DNA of 64,000 nt from Sphagnum compactum (Eukaryota > Bryophyta > Sphagnopsida > Sphagnales). The notes under the pieces are model-generated. The model saw only the letters and a list, made by a program, of their open reading frames with translations, was not told the origin of the DNA and made no database searches. Shown here one piece after another: positions 37,737 to 48,061 of this stretch (the first letter of the stretch is position 1; each line of letters begins with the position of its first letter). The translations under genes and the position numbers were made by a program. The stretch covers positions 4,402,001-4,466,000 of the forward strand of contig OZ234497.1 in assembly GCA_965153455.1 (NCBI GenBank), given 5' to 3'.

Positions 37737-38400
37737 TTGGTGGGATAAAAGCACAGTACGATGGACTTATTTAGATGCCACAAAAGCATAATTTTCTGGG
37801 TTAGATACATATTATTGATAAAACCCATATGCAAATTCAGAATTCCAACAAAAATTGATTTGAATATCTAAAGTTAACTTCTTTCCCCTTCTAAGTTTCA
37901 AATAATTACACTAATAACATTTATATTCAATGAAAGATGGACTTTGTAATATAGGTAATTCCTGGGTCACAGTCCATAAAAAAATGTGTCATGGACACAT
38001 TGCTTATAAGAAAATTGAAGATTTTTCCCACAAATTCGGGACATGTTATACTTTCAAGGGTTATGACACTTGAGATTAAAGTTTTTGGAAAAAAATTAGT
38101 ATATGATGGATTTTATAATTGCTTATTATGCGTAATAATAGTCCAATTTTTTTCAAAGTCGTTCACATATTCAAAATAATTTTTTCATGACCAAAACTAA
38201 ATGGAGGTGTTCAAAAAGGTTAAAACTAAAGCATCATTAATTTTTACATGGGAAAAATGCCAACTTCAATATCATTTCAAGGTTTTTTTGTTTCTGTCTA
38301 GTTTTTTGCGTTCAAAAATACATTAGAAAATCTCCTAAAATGGGCTTTGCCATTGCCATTTTTGGTCCACCTTAATATATTGTCACTTAGTAGAGTACCA
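37737..38400. other. About 660-bp sequence interrupting the copia integrase
   Basis: Integrase coding is readable up to KFKHY (37731) and resumes at NKIKDL (38402-38419). In relatives these blocks are only a few residues apart, so the intervening DNA is an insertion. It is AT-rich and has no recognisable protein. The two ends show only weak inverted similarity (a GGTGGGA start near 37740 and TCCACCTT near 38367). No clear target-site duplication was found. Confidence 0.55.
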
Positions 38401-38401
38401 A

Positions 38402-38940
38402 ACAAGATAAAAGATTTAGATTTTGCAATCAGACAACGACAAAGAATACAAATCCAATGAATTCATTAAATTTTGTGAAGAAAATGGAATCAAGTGACAA
38501 TTTACAGTTTTCAATACTCCACAACAAGATGAAGTTTTTACACACAAGAATCAAACTTTAGTGGGAACAACCGTTGCCATGTTAAGCCATTCAAAACTTT
38601 CAAATACATTTTGGGGTGAAGCTTTAAGCACAACCAATTACTTGCAAAACAAGCGTCCTACAAAAGCTATTCCTAATGGAAAGATTCCCATTGAAGTTTG
38701 GACTAGGAAAAAGCCCAACCTTTTACATTTGAGAGGATTTGGAAGTAAAGTTTTTGCATTGATCCAAAAAGACCATAAAAGCAAATTGGATCATCACACT
38801 ATTGAATGCATATTTCTTGGGTATAGTGATGAAAGCGAAGCCTATAGTTTCATGAGAAAATATGACAAAAGTATATTGATATCTTGAGATGTCATTTTTG
38901 AAGAAGTAAGTAATGCATACATTGAGGTTAATGATAAGAT
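38402..38940 (+). pseudogene. copia integrase, C-terminal part
   Basis: After a frameshift the plus strand reads QSDNDKEYKSNEFIKFCEEN, GIK then QFTVFNTPQQ. From 38561 an open stretch of 108 codons carries MLSHSKLSNTFWGEALSTTN, YLQNKRPTKAI, the LRGFGSKVFALI block and DHHTIECIFLGYSDESEAYS, all standard copia integrase C-terminal signatures. The H-x-N-G stretch usual after TPQQ is altered. Stops flank it on both sides. Confidence 0.8.
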
Positions 38941-38999
38941 ACAACACCCATTCCAACTAACATTGAAGATTTAATTTTAAATCCTAGTTTGTTTTATCA

Positions 39000-40357
39000 A
39001 TACACTACAATGGGCAATCAAAGTACCATGCCTACTCATGTGTTGTTGGTCACAATGTTGTTGGCTTTAGTAGCTCAATATGATTGGGAAATCCATCAAT
39101 TATGTTAAAACAACCTTCTTAAATGGAATTCTTGAAGAAGAAGGCTATTTGAAATTTCCAAGATTTGAGAAATCTAAAGATTCAAATTTGGTTTTAAGAG
39201 TTCACAAATCTTTTTATGGGTTACTTCAGTCATCCAAAACTTGGCATTAGCAATTTGATGATCATTTATTGAACACTAGATTTTAATGTTGTACAATTGA
39301 TTTTAAGATTAAATCAAAACAACCCAACAAGGTTTTTGTCATTCTTGTTATGTATGTGGATGACACTGTTGGTGCAAGCAATAATTTGTCCCTAATTATA
39401 GACACTGGAAATACATTGGCATAAACATTTGAAATGACATTATTAAATGATATTCATTTCCTCCTTGGAAATTAGATTGTTAAAAATTGTGCTAAAGGTT
39501 GCATATTCCTCTTTCAATTTAAATATTTCATAGGACTATTGAAGTGATACAAGATGGAATCCATCATTCACATTTTCACACCACTTGAAACAAGCCTCAA
39601 ATTGACTAAAGATGATTGCCCCACAATTGAAACAGAATGTTTTTTGATGTAAGCAATTCCATATTCACAAGTTGTTGGTAGTTTAATGCACATTGTCATT
39701 TAAAACAAGACCTAACTGCTTTTACTCAGTTGGATGGACCTTACTTAATTTCTAAGTGATCTTGGAAAAATTCATTGGAAAGCTGTCAAATGTGTTTTTC
39801 AATACATCAATTCCACTTTACACAAATGCATTAAATACCAAAAATGTGAGTCTGGTGGTATTTTAATTAGTTATTCAAATGTTGATTATAGTGGTGATAT
39901 CAACACTTGTTATTCCATTTCAAGTTACTATTTCATCGTTGTAGGAGGAGTTGTGGCCTGGGCAAGTAAGAAACAATCTGTTATAACAATCTCTAGCATC
40001 GAATTTGAATACATGGCATTATCAAAGGCTATAGCAAAAGCAATTTGGTTCAAAAAACTATTTGAAGACTTGGGTTTTGTTTAGAAAAACCCGACTACAC
40101 TTTTTGGAAACAATCAAAGCTCCCTCGCTTTGGCGGCAAATCCAAAATTCCATGATAGAAGCAAACACAAAAATATACAATATTATCATTTTATAAGAAA
40201 ACAAGTTCAAAACCATTTGATTAAGCTTCAATATATTCCCATGGAAATGGTAGTTGATATATTCACTAAAAGTTTGAATAAACCTAAACATGAACATTGC
40301 ATGAAAATGCTTGGACTTGAAGAAGTTTCACAATTCTACCAACAAATCAACAATTGA
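39000..40357 (+). pseudogene. copia reverse transcriptase and RNase H
   Basis: The reverse transcriptase starts within its palm (LALVAQYDWEIHQL, then TFLNGILEEEGYLKFP); the upstream HP-to-CKWV portion is missing. VLRVHKSFYGLLQSSKTWH precedes the catalytic box MYVDDTVG (39350-39373), which is intact. GSLMHI and later blocks lead to RNase H: GGVVAWASKKQSVITISSIE, FEYMALSKAIAKAIWFKKL (about 39951-40065) and then ANPKFHDRSKHKNIQYYHFI (40136-40195) and TKSLNKPKHEHCMKMLGL. The last 75 codons are open to the TGA at 40355. Numerous stops elsewhere. Confidence 0.8.
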
Positions 40358-40779
40358 TTTAAGGAGACACACAACTTGGAAAGTGCTGAGCATGTAAATC
40401 ATTACACAACTTGAAACATCGATCCAATAGAGAGTGACAAAACCTTAATTCGTTTTGGAAAGAGACAATGAAAAAACCCTAATTTGTATGGAGCTTGTAT
40501 ATGCAATCCTACTAGAGGAGTTATTCCTCATGTATTTGAACCTTGAACTTGCATCACTATGATCTATTATTCTTTTCTCATTTCATGTGTGTTTCATGCA
40601 TGCTTGTATATAGGTCTTAGTGACCAATTTAGTACAATTCTCACAACCCAATTATCAAAAAAAAAATCTACTAATTTTTAAAATTTTTAAAATATGAAAA
40701 TATGCCTAAAGCTTAAACCTAAAGCCTAACTAAATTGTAACACTGGTTTTTTTCCATACCCTTCCATGTTTTCATTGAG

Positions 40780-40848
40780 CTAGTTTTCACCCCAATGAAA
40801 ACTAGTAGTCAGGTTTCCATAATGGGTATCACTATTGATGATACCCAT
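40780..40848. repeat. Pair of adjacent perfect 10-bp stem-loops
   Basis: CTAGTTTTCA (40780-40789) pairs with 40796-40805, and ATGGGTATCA (40822-40831) pairs with 40839-40848. They sit in a stretch bounded by CACTGGTTTT (40741) and GAAAACCAGT (40862), itself an inverted pair, so the whole may be a small foldback element. Confidence 0.55.
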
Positions 40849-42209
40849 AGGCTTTCATTTTGAAAACCAGTATGAAATCCATTAAGATTCTCACCCAAAA
40901 AATGAGAACCACACAACACTAATATGAACCCAAGGATTAAACTAGTTGTTATTAAAATACCCATTTACATATTTGATTTCAGGTCATTTGTGGTTACAAG
41001 TATTTAAAATGTGCCAATGTCGGGTATAAGGGGTGGGCCCGGGCAGGTCTATAGATATTGAAGTGCCTAAGTATGAGGTGGGTGTTGGTTGCGTGACAAA
41101 AAGATATGGATTTAGGGTTTAGTGTGGAAGGGGTGTTCATTGTTGTTGTCTTGGCATTGGAAACCATTTTCTATCTTGTCATATTGTCATGCGCACGAGC
41201 ACATCTGATGGGGAGGTTTTCTCTTGATGATAATTATGAGCTATTAAGAAGATGCAAAAGATTAGGGATCAGTGACATGTGTTTTTTCTTTTTTGGTGTG
41301 GTGGAGAATGGTGCAACGGATAAAGTTGGATTGGCGCAATACTACAAGAGGTGTCGATATTTCCAAACTAAACATGTTCTGCTACTTTTTTTGAACTACC
41401 AATGCTTTTGTGTGTAGACTTAGTGTGTAGATTGTGTTGTTCAATGTGAGTTTGATTTTGGGATGAATGCCCATAAGATGTAGCTGACATTTTGTTGCCT
41501 CCAAAAATTCTGGTGCTGAATAAAATATCAATTCTTAGTGAATCTTCAAAGGTAGATGATGGAAGGGATGAGAGGCTCTACAGGATTAACTGGCCAGTCA
41601 GTTTAGTTGTGGAATTCAACACTCAAATTTAATATATTTGAATCAAGCCTTAGTCATTGTTGGGGATGGTTGAATACCTTGAGAACTCCAAGTAGTTATT
41701 TTTGTTAGGGATGGTTGAATACCTTGATACTGGGAGCTCTGAATAGTTACTTCTTCATGGGAAGGTTGGGTGTTTTCTTGGATATTGTTTGAAGTTTTAC
41801 CAATGAAGGGATCACAACTTGTTCAAACCCTGATTAAGTTCCGACTTGGAAATTGAGTGTTTTTGAGTTAGTTTGTAAAAATCCACAACCAAGTGACCAA
41901 GATAGGCACATAGAGGGGATTTAGAGTGTTCTGATCCATTGTTTGTCTTAGTTTAAAATCAACATTGCATAGGGCCGCTATGATTTTGATTGTTGTATGA
42001 ACATTCATAGTCAAGGGTTATATTGAGATAAGTGTGGTGCATTATAGTTTGTGAGTTGATGACATGGTCTTTGTGAAACTTAGTGAGACCCTTCTTTTTG
42101 GTTCCAGTTCTCTGTCGATTTCAACTCCAACTTATATATATATATATACTAGTGTGCGCCCCGTGCATAATGCACAGGTGTGTTATTTCAACAATGTTTG
42201 GTTCAACCC

Positions 42210-42315
42210 CGTCGACCCCCCTCGCCCGGTCCTTCACATTTCCCACTCCGATTCTTTAACTCATCGAGCCTCCCCCACCCGATCCTTCACATTTCCCACT
42301 CCAGTTCTTTAACCT
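42210..42315. repeat. Two-unit 53-bp tandem duplication, C-rich
   Basis: CCTTCACATTTCCCACTCC followed by (A/G)(A/T)TTCTTTAAC occurs from 42231 and from 42284. It lies just downstream of a TA tract and the palindrome GTGCATAATGCAC (42163-42175). Confidence 0.6.
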
Positions 42316-42679
42316 TTCAGTTCCGGTTCTTGAGAACCCAACAGGAACGAAAGAACCGTCACACTGGGTGTAAGTGATTATTAAACATAAAACTGTTGAA
42401 GGAATGAAAAGAAGGCCATTTGTTTCTCTTATCTCACTTCATATTAAGAACCTTCATTTAGTTAACTCCTTTTTCTCACACCTTTCTTTTTTTGGCTATC
42501 TTCTTTCATCAAAGCAAGTTGTAATGAAAGCAATTTCATAGATTATTCTCTAAGTGAAAGCTGTGAACGGAGAACTTAGCTAGAACAACAGCGTCGTCGT
42601 ACTTTGACCTAGTGTGGAAGGAACTTGGAGTGAGCAGTTTTCCGACCCGAAAGACATGATCCACCAACACAACAAATGG

Positions 42680-42845
42680 ATTTTCACGAAAAAAAAAGGC
42701 CCAAACTCGCCAGATTTCAAAGAAAAAAAATCGAAATCGCTAGATTTAGATGATAAGTTCCAGTGGGTAGCCAAGAATATAGAAAGAGTTTTTTCCTTTT
42801 TTTATTTTCATATCTAGTATGTAACCAAATTTGGCTAAATTATTT
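42680..42845. repeat. Dispersed repeat with TTAGCCAAAT end, copy 3 (inverted)
   Basis: Reads GGCCCAAACTCGCCAGATTT, GTTCCAGTGGGTAGCCAAGA, AATATAGAAAGAG and ACCAAATTTGGCTAAAT, the reverse order and strand of copy 2 at 28930-29130. Confidence 0.5.
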
Positions 42846-43139
42846 TCTCACTAATTTAATTTTATCTGTTGTGTTATCCTTAAAAAGAAAGCCTTGTGGG
42901 AACCACATCCGTACAGGGTACAGCACATACATCCAGTGCAAAAGATGGTACTTTCATTTGCTGCTATGATGGTGCATTCACACTTGAAGTTAATTCGATG
43001 TTAAATGAGATGTCCGTACCGTCCGGAATCAGGGGAAGGAACTTCCTTCCTTTACAATATATAATATATACCTTATCAAATACCTGACAGGTTCTGCTTG
43101 CCAGACCTGATACACGCCCACACTGGTCATTTTGCTTAA

Positions 43140-43415
43140 GAGCAGCTCCACCAGTGATATTTCCAGCATCCAAGATTAGTTTGCCTATTTACTTTTCTTT
43201 CTGACCCCACCCATAAAACTAAAACTGGGACTGGCAGGTGGTAGACTCCTAATAGCAACCCACATGAAACAATGAAACTATCTAGCCAAGCCAATCAATC
43301 AACAGTAGATGTTAAGCTCTGCAGTGTTTTTCAGCAGCCTGGGCGTTCTGTGAGCACTTTTCTTCATTTAAATTTCTTTTGCTGGGCCACATACTGAGCA
43401 CTGGTGGAGATCCTC
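43140..43415. mobile_element. MITE of the same family, copy 2
   Basis: Ends read GAGCAGCTCCACCAGTG on the left and CACTGGTGGAGATCCTC on the right, near-perfect inverted repeats matching the element at 2993-3362. The flanks are TAA and TTA. At 276 bp it is shorter than copy 1. The inner GCCACATACTGAGCA matches copy 1 at its right end. Confidence 0.65.
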
Positions 43416-43593
43416 TTAGTGGTGGTCCTCATAATTGCCTTCCTTCGGTTTTTATCCTTGACCCTAAACAAGATATGCCAAGCAATTATGTTTTACAGGG
43501 TCTTGATGATGTTGATGAATTATGTAGTATGTAAGGGGACTGGTCAGGCCTGTTTACACTTAGGAATGTGGCAAGCCTAGGGATTATGTGACC

Positions 43594-43960
43594 TTGGCAC
43601 CCAGTGCACCATCCATTGGAAACTTGTTATGACTCAGTTTTTAGACGAACCACAACTGAGTTTCCACCTTGATAACTGTCCTGTGAACCCTCCTAATTCC
43701 ACCTCACACTAATTAGGCAAAAATACCTATTTAAGTAAGTATCATAAGTAAGGAATAAAAGTGGCTATTAGTAGGTAACTTGGTAAGCCATTTGGTGGCT
43801 ACGAGTAGGTATATACATGTGCATGGTTAGTACACATAGCTAACCACTGTGGTTAGCTGGTGGTTAGCTGGGGAGAGGAATAAAACAAAGAAGTGTTTTG
43901 TGTCCAGCTATCATCCATCCTGCATGATACACTGATGGGTGCTGGTTCAGTCTGGCCCAA
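43594..43960. mobile_element. Palindrome-bearing MITE-like repeat, copy D
   Basis: The core at 43838-43858 is a perfect palindrome with 10-base arms, AGCTAACCAC and GTGGTTAGCT, around one T. The left part (CAGTGCACCATCC, then TTATGACTCAGTTTTTAGAC and CCACCTTGATAAC) aligns with copy E. The right end reads GGGTGCTGGTTCAGTCTGGC. The outermost left terminus seems shortened. Confidence 0.55.
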
Positions 43961-45702
43961 CTGCAGTAACGTGAGCATCCATTCATTCCCTTATGTGAGA
44001 ATGGGTGCTGCCAGGGCATGCTCCAGAGCGTAACCGGTTATCCCCACCATTGATTCACGCATGTTCTCCACCATCTATTCAGGTTATTAGTGGAACCAGT
44101 CCCACCTATTGAAACAAGGGTGTGTGTCACACTGTGGCCTTGCCAATTTACATTAAAAAATATCTTAAGGCAAAAAGAAGAATTATGGAAACTCAAATAT
44201 GGAAACTCAAATATTTCACCATGCAAAATATAATCTTCTCCTCTAAAAGAAACCAAAATCCTTCAAGAGATTACAACTCCATAACTAATCTCAAGTTTCA
44301 ACACGAGCCAAAATATCATCTTTCTAAAATCCTCATACAAAAATAGACCTATTACCTAGGGGCCAAACTCCCTTAAGCTACTATACTCTATAGTGAATCT
44401 AAACATAATATCCTTGCCTTGATAGGCAAAGCCAAAAACCTGAAAAAGTGCCTGAATAGGACATCCACACCAGTCAGGTACTAGGTAACCATACATTGTC
44501 AGTGGCATTCCTGGATATAATCTCCTAGTCTGCCTATGAATGGTGCAGTGATGAGCAGCCAGCCTAGCAGATTATCTCTGGGATGCTTGATAGAAATTAA
44601 GCAAAACTAGGTATTTACTTCGTTGCATGTCATTTTCTCCACAACATATTTCTCCCCATTAATACAACCCAAATTATTTTTGGGCAATGGATTTCATTGA
44701 ATCTGCGTACAACAATGAGCAATTCCTTGAGAACATTTGTCCTATTTGATGGAAAATGAATACCCAAATGCACTTTAAAGAACTACCCAACTAGATGGTT
44801 TAAGAATAACTGAAGATTAATGTCTAGACATAAAGCACTTGGAAAATAGTTCTAATGTATTATGAATGCCCTTCCTAGAGAAGAAAAGTGATGTTAGGTC
44901 TACTCCTTCATAGTGGAAGGGATCTAATAGTTTAAGATCAAGTCCATTTCCGTTTACATTAGACCTGTAGTTCGCTTCCATTGAACATTACAACCACCTA
45001 ATAGTTGGCAGGTACAATAATACATTGGTACTTGATTTACCCTTGTTATAGGTTCACCTTTGAAATTGGGGTTTGGAACTTGGTAGGGCTCACAAGTGTT
45101 CTTATTGTGATTTTTTATGGCAAGAATTTCAGATTATGGGGTTATGAACATGAATAACAATCACTCTTTCTTAGTTCAATTAAAAGAAAAAAATTGAACT
45201 ATCATCCAAATGTATAATTCATTAAATCATGTGCACTAGGCTAGTGATAGATGGGATCCAATAAAGTTTCCAAGCACGATTGCAATATTGATGTGTGCCA
45301 AAATGCATAGAAATAGTAAAATAGATTAGATACAAACACATATCCTAATGCCTCATGTGATCAGACAAAAATAAAATAGTAAACTATACACATTGCTTTA
45401 CTTTGATATTCAGCTAATTCATTTTAGTGAAAGTATTCTAAGTTTTTATAGTATTTAAGTGCATGCAATACCTAGGAAATGAAGGATCCTATCTTCCATA
45501 CGAGGATCCATCTTACCCATCAAAATGCTCTTGATCTTTCTCATTTTCTTCAGGTTGCATCCTAATCCCATCATAAATACCAGATACTTCCTTATGTTCC
45601 CCATTCTCAATTGCTCGTTGTATGATTTGAACATGGCCAGCTTAACTTCAAACATTTAGGACTTCTTTTTGTCGATTAAAAGGTATAAGATCATGTCTTG
45701 CA
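43961..45702. other. Intergenic between MITE copies D and E
   Basis: AT-rich, all frames broken. GGAAACTCAAATAT is duplicated in tandem at 44188-44213. Confidence 0.5.
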
Positions 45703-46064
45703 GCCACATTGAACCAGCACACCATCCCCTCAATGCCCGTTATTACTCAATTGTGGATGAACCTTAACTGGGTTAATATTTGGTTTCACCTTAGTAACCA
45801 ATTCTGTAATCAATTGGTCTCATATATAGGTAGGAAAATACCTAATTACTAGGTAAGTAGATGGTTTATATTTAGGTAAGAGCTGTTTTTACTACCTACC
45901 TACTGACAAGCTGCTTGTGAGTTGCTTGTAAGTAGGTAGTAGAAAAAAGCAACTGAGCTGACCAGCATGGTTGGCTAGGGAACTGGAACCCAACAGAAAA
46001 CTGTTTCCTGACCACTTACCATCCATCCTTCATGGTGTGCTGGTGGGTGCTGGTTCACTGTGGC
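45703..46064. mobile_element. Palindrome-bearing MITE-like repeat, copy E (best-preserved ends)
   Basis: Starts GCCACATTGAACCAGCACAC and ends GGGTGCTGGTTCACTGTGGC, so it has terminal inverted repeats of more than 20 bp with few mismatches. It carries the core AGCTGACCAGCATGGTTGGC (45956-45975) and the CTACTACCTAC/GTAGGTAGTAG inverted pair. It is about 362 bp with no coding capacity. A clear target-site duplication was not seen (CTTGCA occurs close to both ends but not directly adjacent on the right). Confidence 0.6.
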
Positions 46065-48061
46065 TATGCCTTGCATCTAAGAGCATCTCTACCCACAACA
46101 ATATAATGGCATGTACACGAGACTCTGGATGAAGCTCAAGCTTTACATAATGTAGAACTAAGTTTGTACCAGTGTTTGGCAGGTACCAACAGACAAGGGC
46201 TATAGTATTAGTGTAGTAATAATATACAGAGGATGTTGAATAGGCTTGTGTGTTTGTGTGCAGGGAAATATGGTCAATGAAATATCTGGATTTAGTGATC
46301 TGAATTATCTTCCTAGTATCCTGAACTAACTGTTAAATGTGTAAAGGTTTGGTTTCTCAAAGAGCCAGTTATTACACAGCATTCAGAACTGGCGAGGCAG
46401 TTTTCATCCTCAGTGTCACCCCTTTATCACCCAGTATTCAAGGTGAGAAGCAGCCTACTACAACCCTGTCCAGTTCTCACAACCACACAACACTGGTCCT
46501 AGCACATCACTTTTGTAACTCATGTTAAAATTCATACAGGTAGGGGGGACTTTGTTAAACTTTTACAAAAGAGCCTGCTCCTGCTACTTATTAGGGTCTA
46601 AGGCTGATTTTTTGTTGGAGCATATACATGGTATTAAGACCAATCTAGCCCTCATATTAAACTGGTATTACCTCAAGTCCCTTCTAAGCACGCACTGGTA
46701 CAAGATATTGCCTCTGGACCCAGCTGGTCGGTTCTTTGACAGGAGCAGTATATATAGGAGGTTTCCAGCTCCATACCTGCCAAACACTGGTTTGCACTTT
46801 GCACCTGTAAATATTCACAAGATAACTATCCACCAAACTTCACAATTTAGGTAATGTTTTGCTTATTAAACTGTAAACAAGAGGGCACACCAATTTGGTC
46901 CACTTTTCAGTGTGTTTTGCCTTGGCCTGACATTTAGGGGTTAACAGGTATTTAAGCCACATGCAGCCCAGTTATAAGAGAGAGACAAAGTACCTAAATT
47001 GAGTCCTGGTGAAGAAAAACTTTTGACTTTGTAAACAGCATGCAGACTGATAGGTCCAGGGACTTGCACTACCACAAGCAGCATAAATTACAGCTTCAAT
47101 ATCGTGCATAATCATGGAATTGTATTATCCATAATACAATCACCATGATTGTGCCCAAAATCGACCAACTAAATTTGCTGTGTTCACAGTAAAGAGTCAA
47201 CCATGTCAAAAGAACTAGCCAGAAATGATTTCTTGACAATTACACATTGATTCCTGAAGAGGACATGGATAAACAGACATGCAGCATTTGCACTCTTATT
47301 CAACAGAAAAAAGTGGTTTTTTACACAATCAACATGTACAAAATACCTCATCAGAACTTGCCTAAGCTGATAACATTTCCCAAAAAGAAACAAAGAGCTT
47401 TGGGAACAGTATTCAAGTTCCTGTAGAACCAGCCCACTAATCAGCTAACTAGAGAGACCACAACAGTAACTACCAAGGGCAGGAAAAGAGTCTTGCCATA
47501 TCTCACCATACGCCCCAAATTTTGTTTTACTTATATATATGTATCTGTATGCACATTGCAATTCATTGCCCAAGCCAAGTATGAGGTCTCTTCACACAAT
47601 TTGAGTTCTAAACACAATTTCCTAGGCTTCATATTGCCATTACCACCCTCACAAACCTCCAGGATCTTCTGGCAGATATTTTAACTTCTGGGTTCATGGA
47701 AAGAACTGTTTTAAGTTTGGTTTTTAAGCTCAAAGGAAAATGCCAGTCCACATCATTAGAAAGAGCATTTGCTGGTGCTTTCTGTATGGGTTGCGAAGCT
47801 AAAAGGTTGCAACTTTCTACATACCAGTGCAGGTTGCTGCTTGCAGCCCTCCATTTGATAGTGAATGGACAGGGTATGTTTGGAACTGCAACCCACCATC
47901 AAAGCAGTAAGAATTTCCTTCAACAAATAGATACTACTTCCCAACACAAGGATCAACCACTGAGATGCAGAAAATGTGCAAAATTAAGATTATGATTACA
48001 AAAGAGCTGTTGGGAATGATAAATCATTGGCACAGATGGTAGTACTTTAGAGACTGACAGT
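46065..48061. other. Intergenic, downstream of the IQD gene
   Basis: The IQD 3' untranslated region should lie just below 48061. 46185-46330 is related to 53748-54250 (see findings). A plus-strand frame at 46522-46851 (110 codons) has no recognised domain. Confidence 0.5.

Larger units (their letters stand above)
36100..40650 (+). mobile_element. Degenerate Ty1/copia-type LTR retrotransposon
   Basis: Domains occur in copia order on the plus strand: Gag remnant with a damaged zinc knuckle, protease, GAG-pre-integrase, integrase, reverse transcriptase and RNase H. The integrase-before-RT order identifies Ty1/copia rather than gypsy. Many stops, frameshifts and a 660-bp interruption make it inactive. 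After the last codon a purine-rich AAGGAGA stretch (40361-40367) is a possible polypurine tract, and 40370-40650 could be a 3' LTR, but no matching 5' LTR was recognised. Outer limits are approximate. Confidence 0.8.
40651..43136. other. Intergenic, no gene seen
   Basis: Contains the stem-loop pair, a 103-codon plus-strand frame at 41106 without recognisable domain, a TA tract (42132-42148) with adjoining palindrome GTGCATAATGCAC, and the inverted TTAGCCAAAT repeat. Confidence 0.5.

Noticed and set aside
45455-45655. 66-codon minus-strand frame (MFEVKLAMFKSYNEQLRMGN)
   Set aside because: Balanced composition, but short, isolated and without splice context or known domain.
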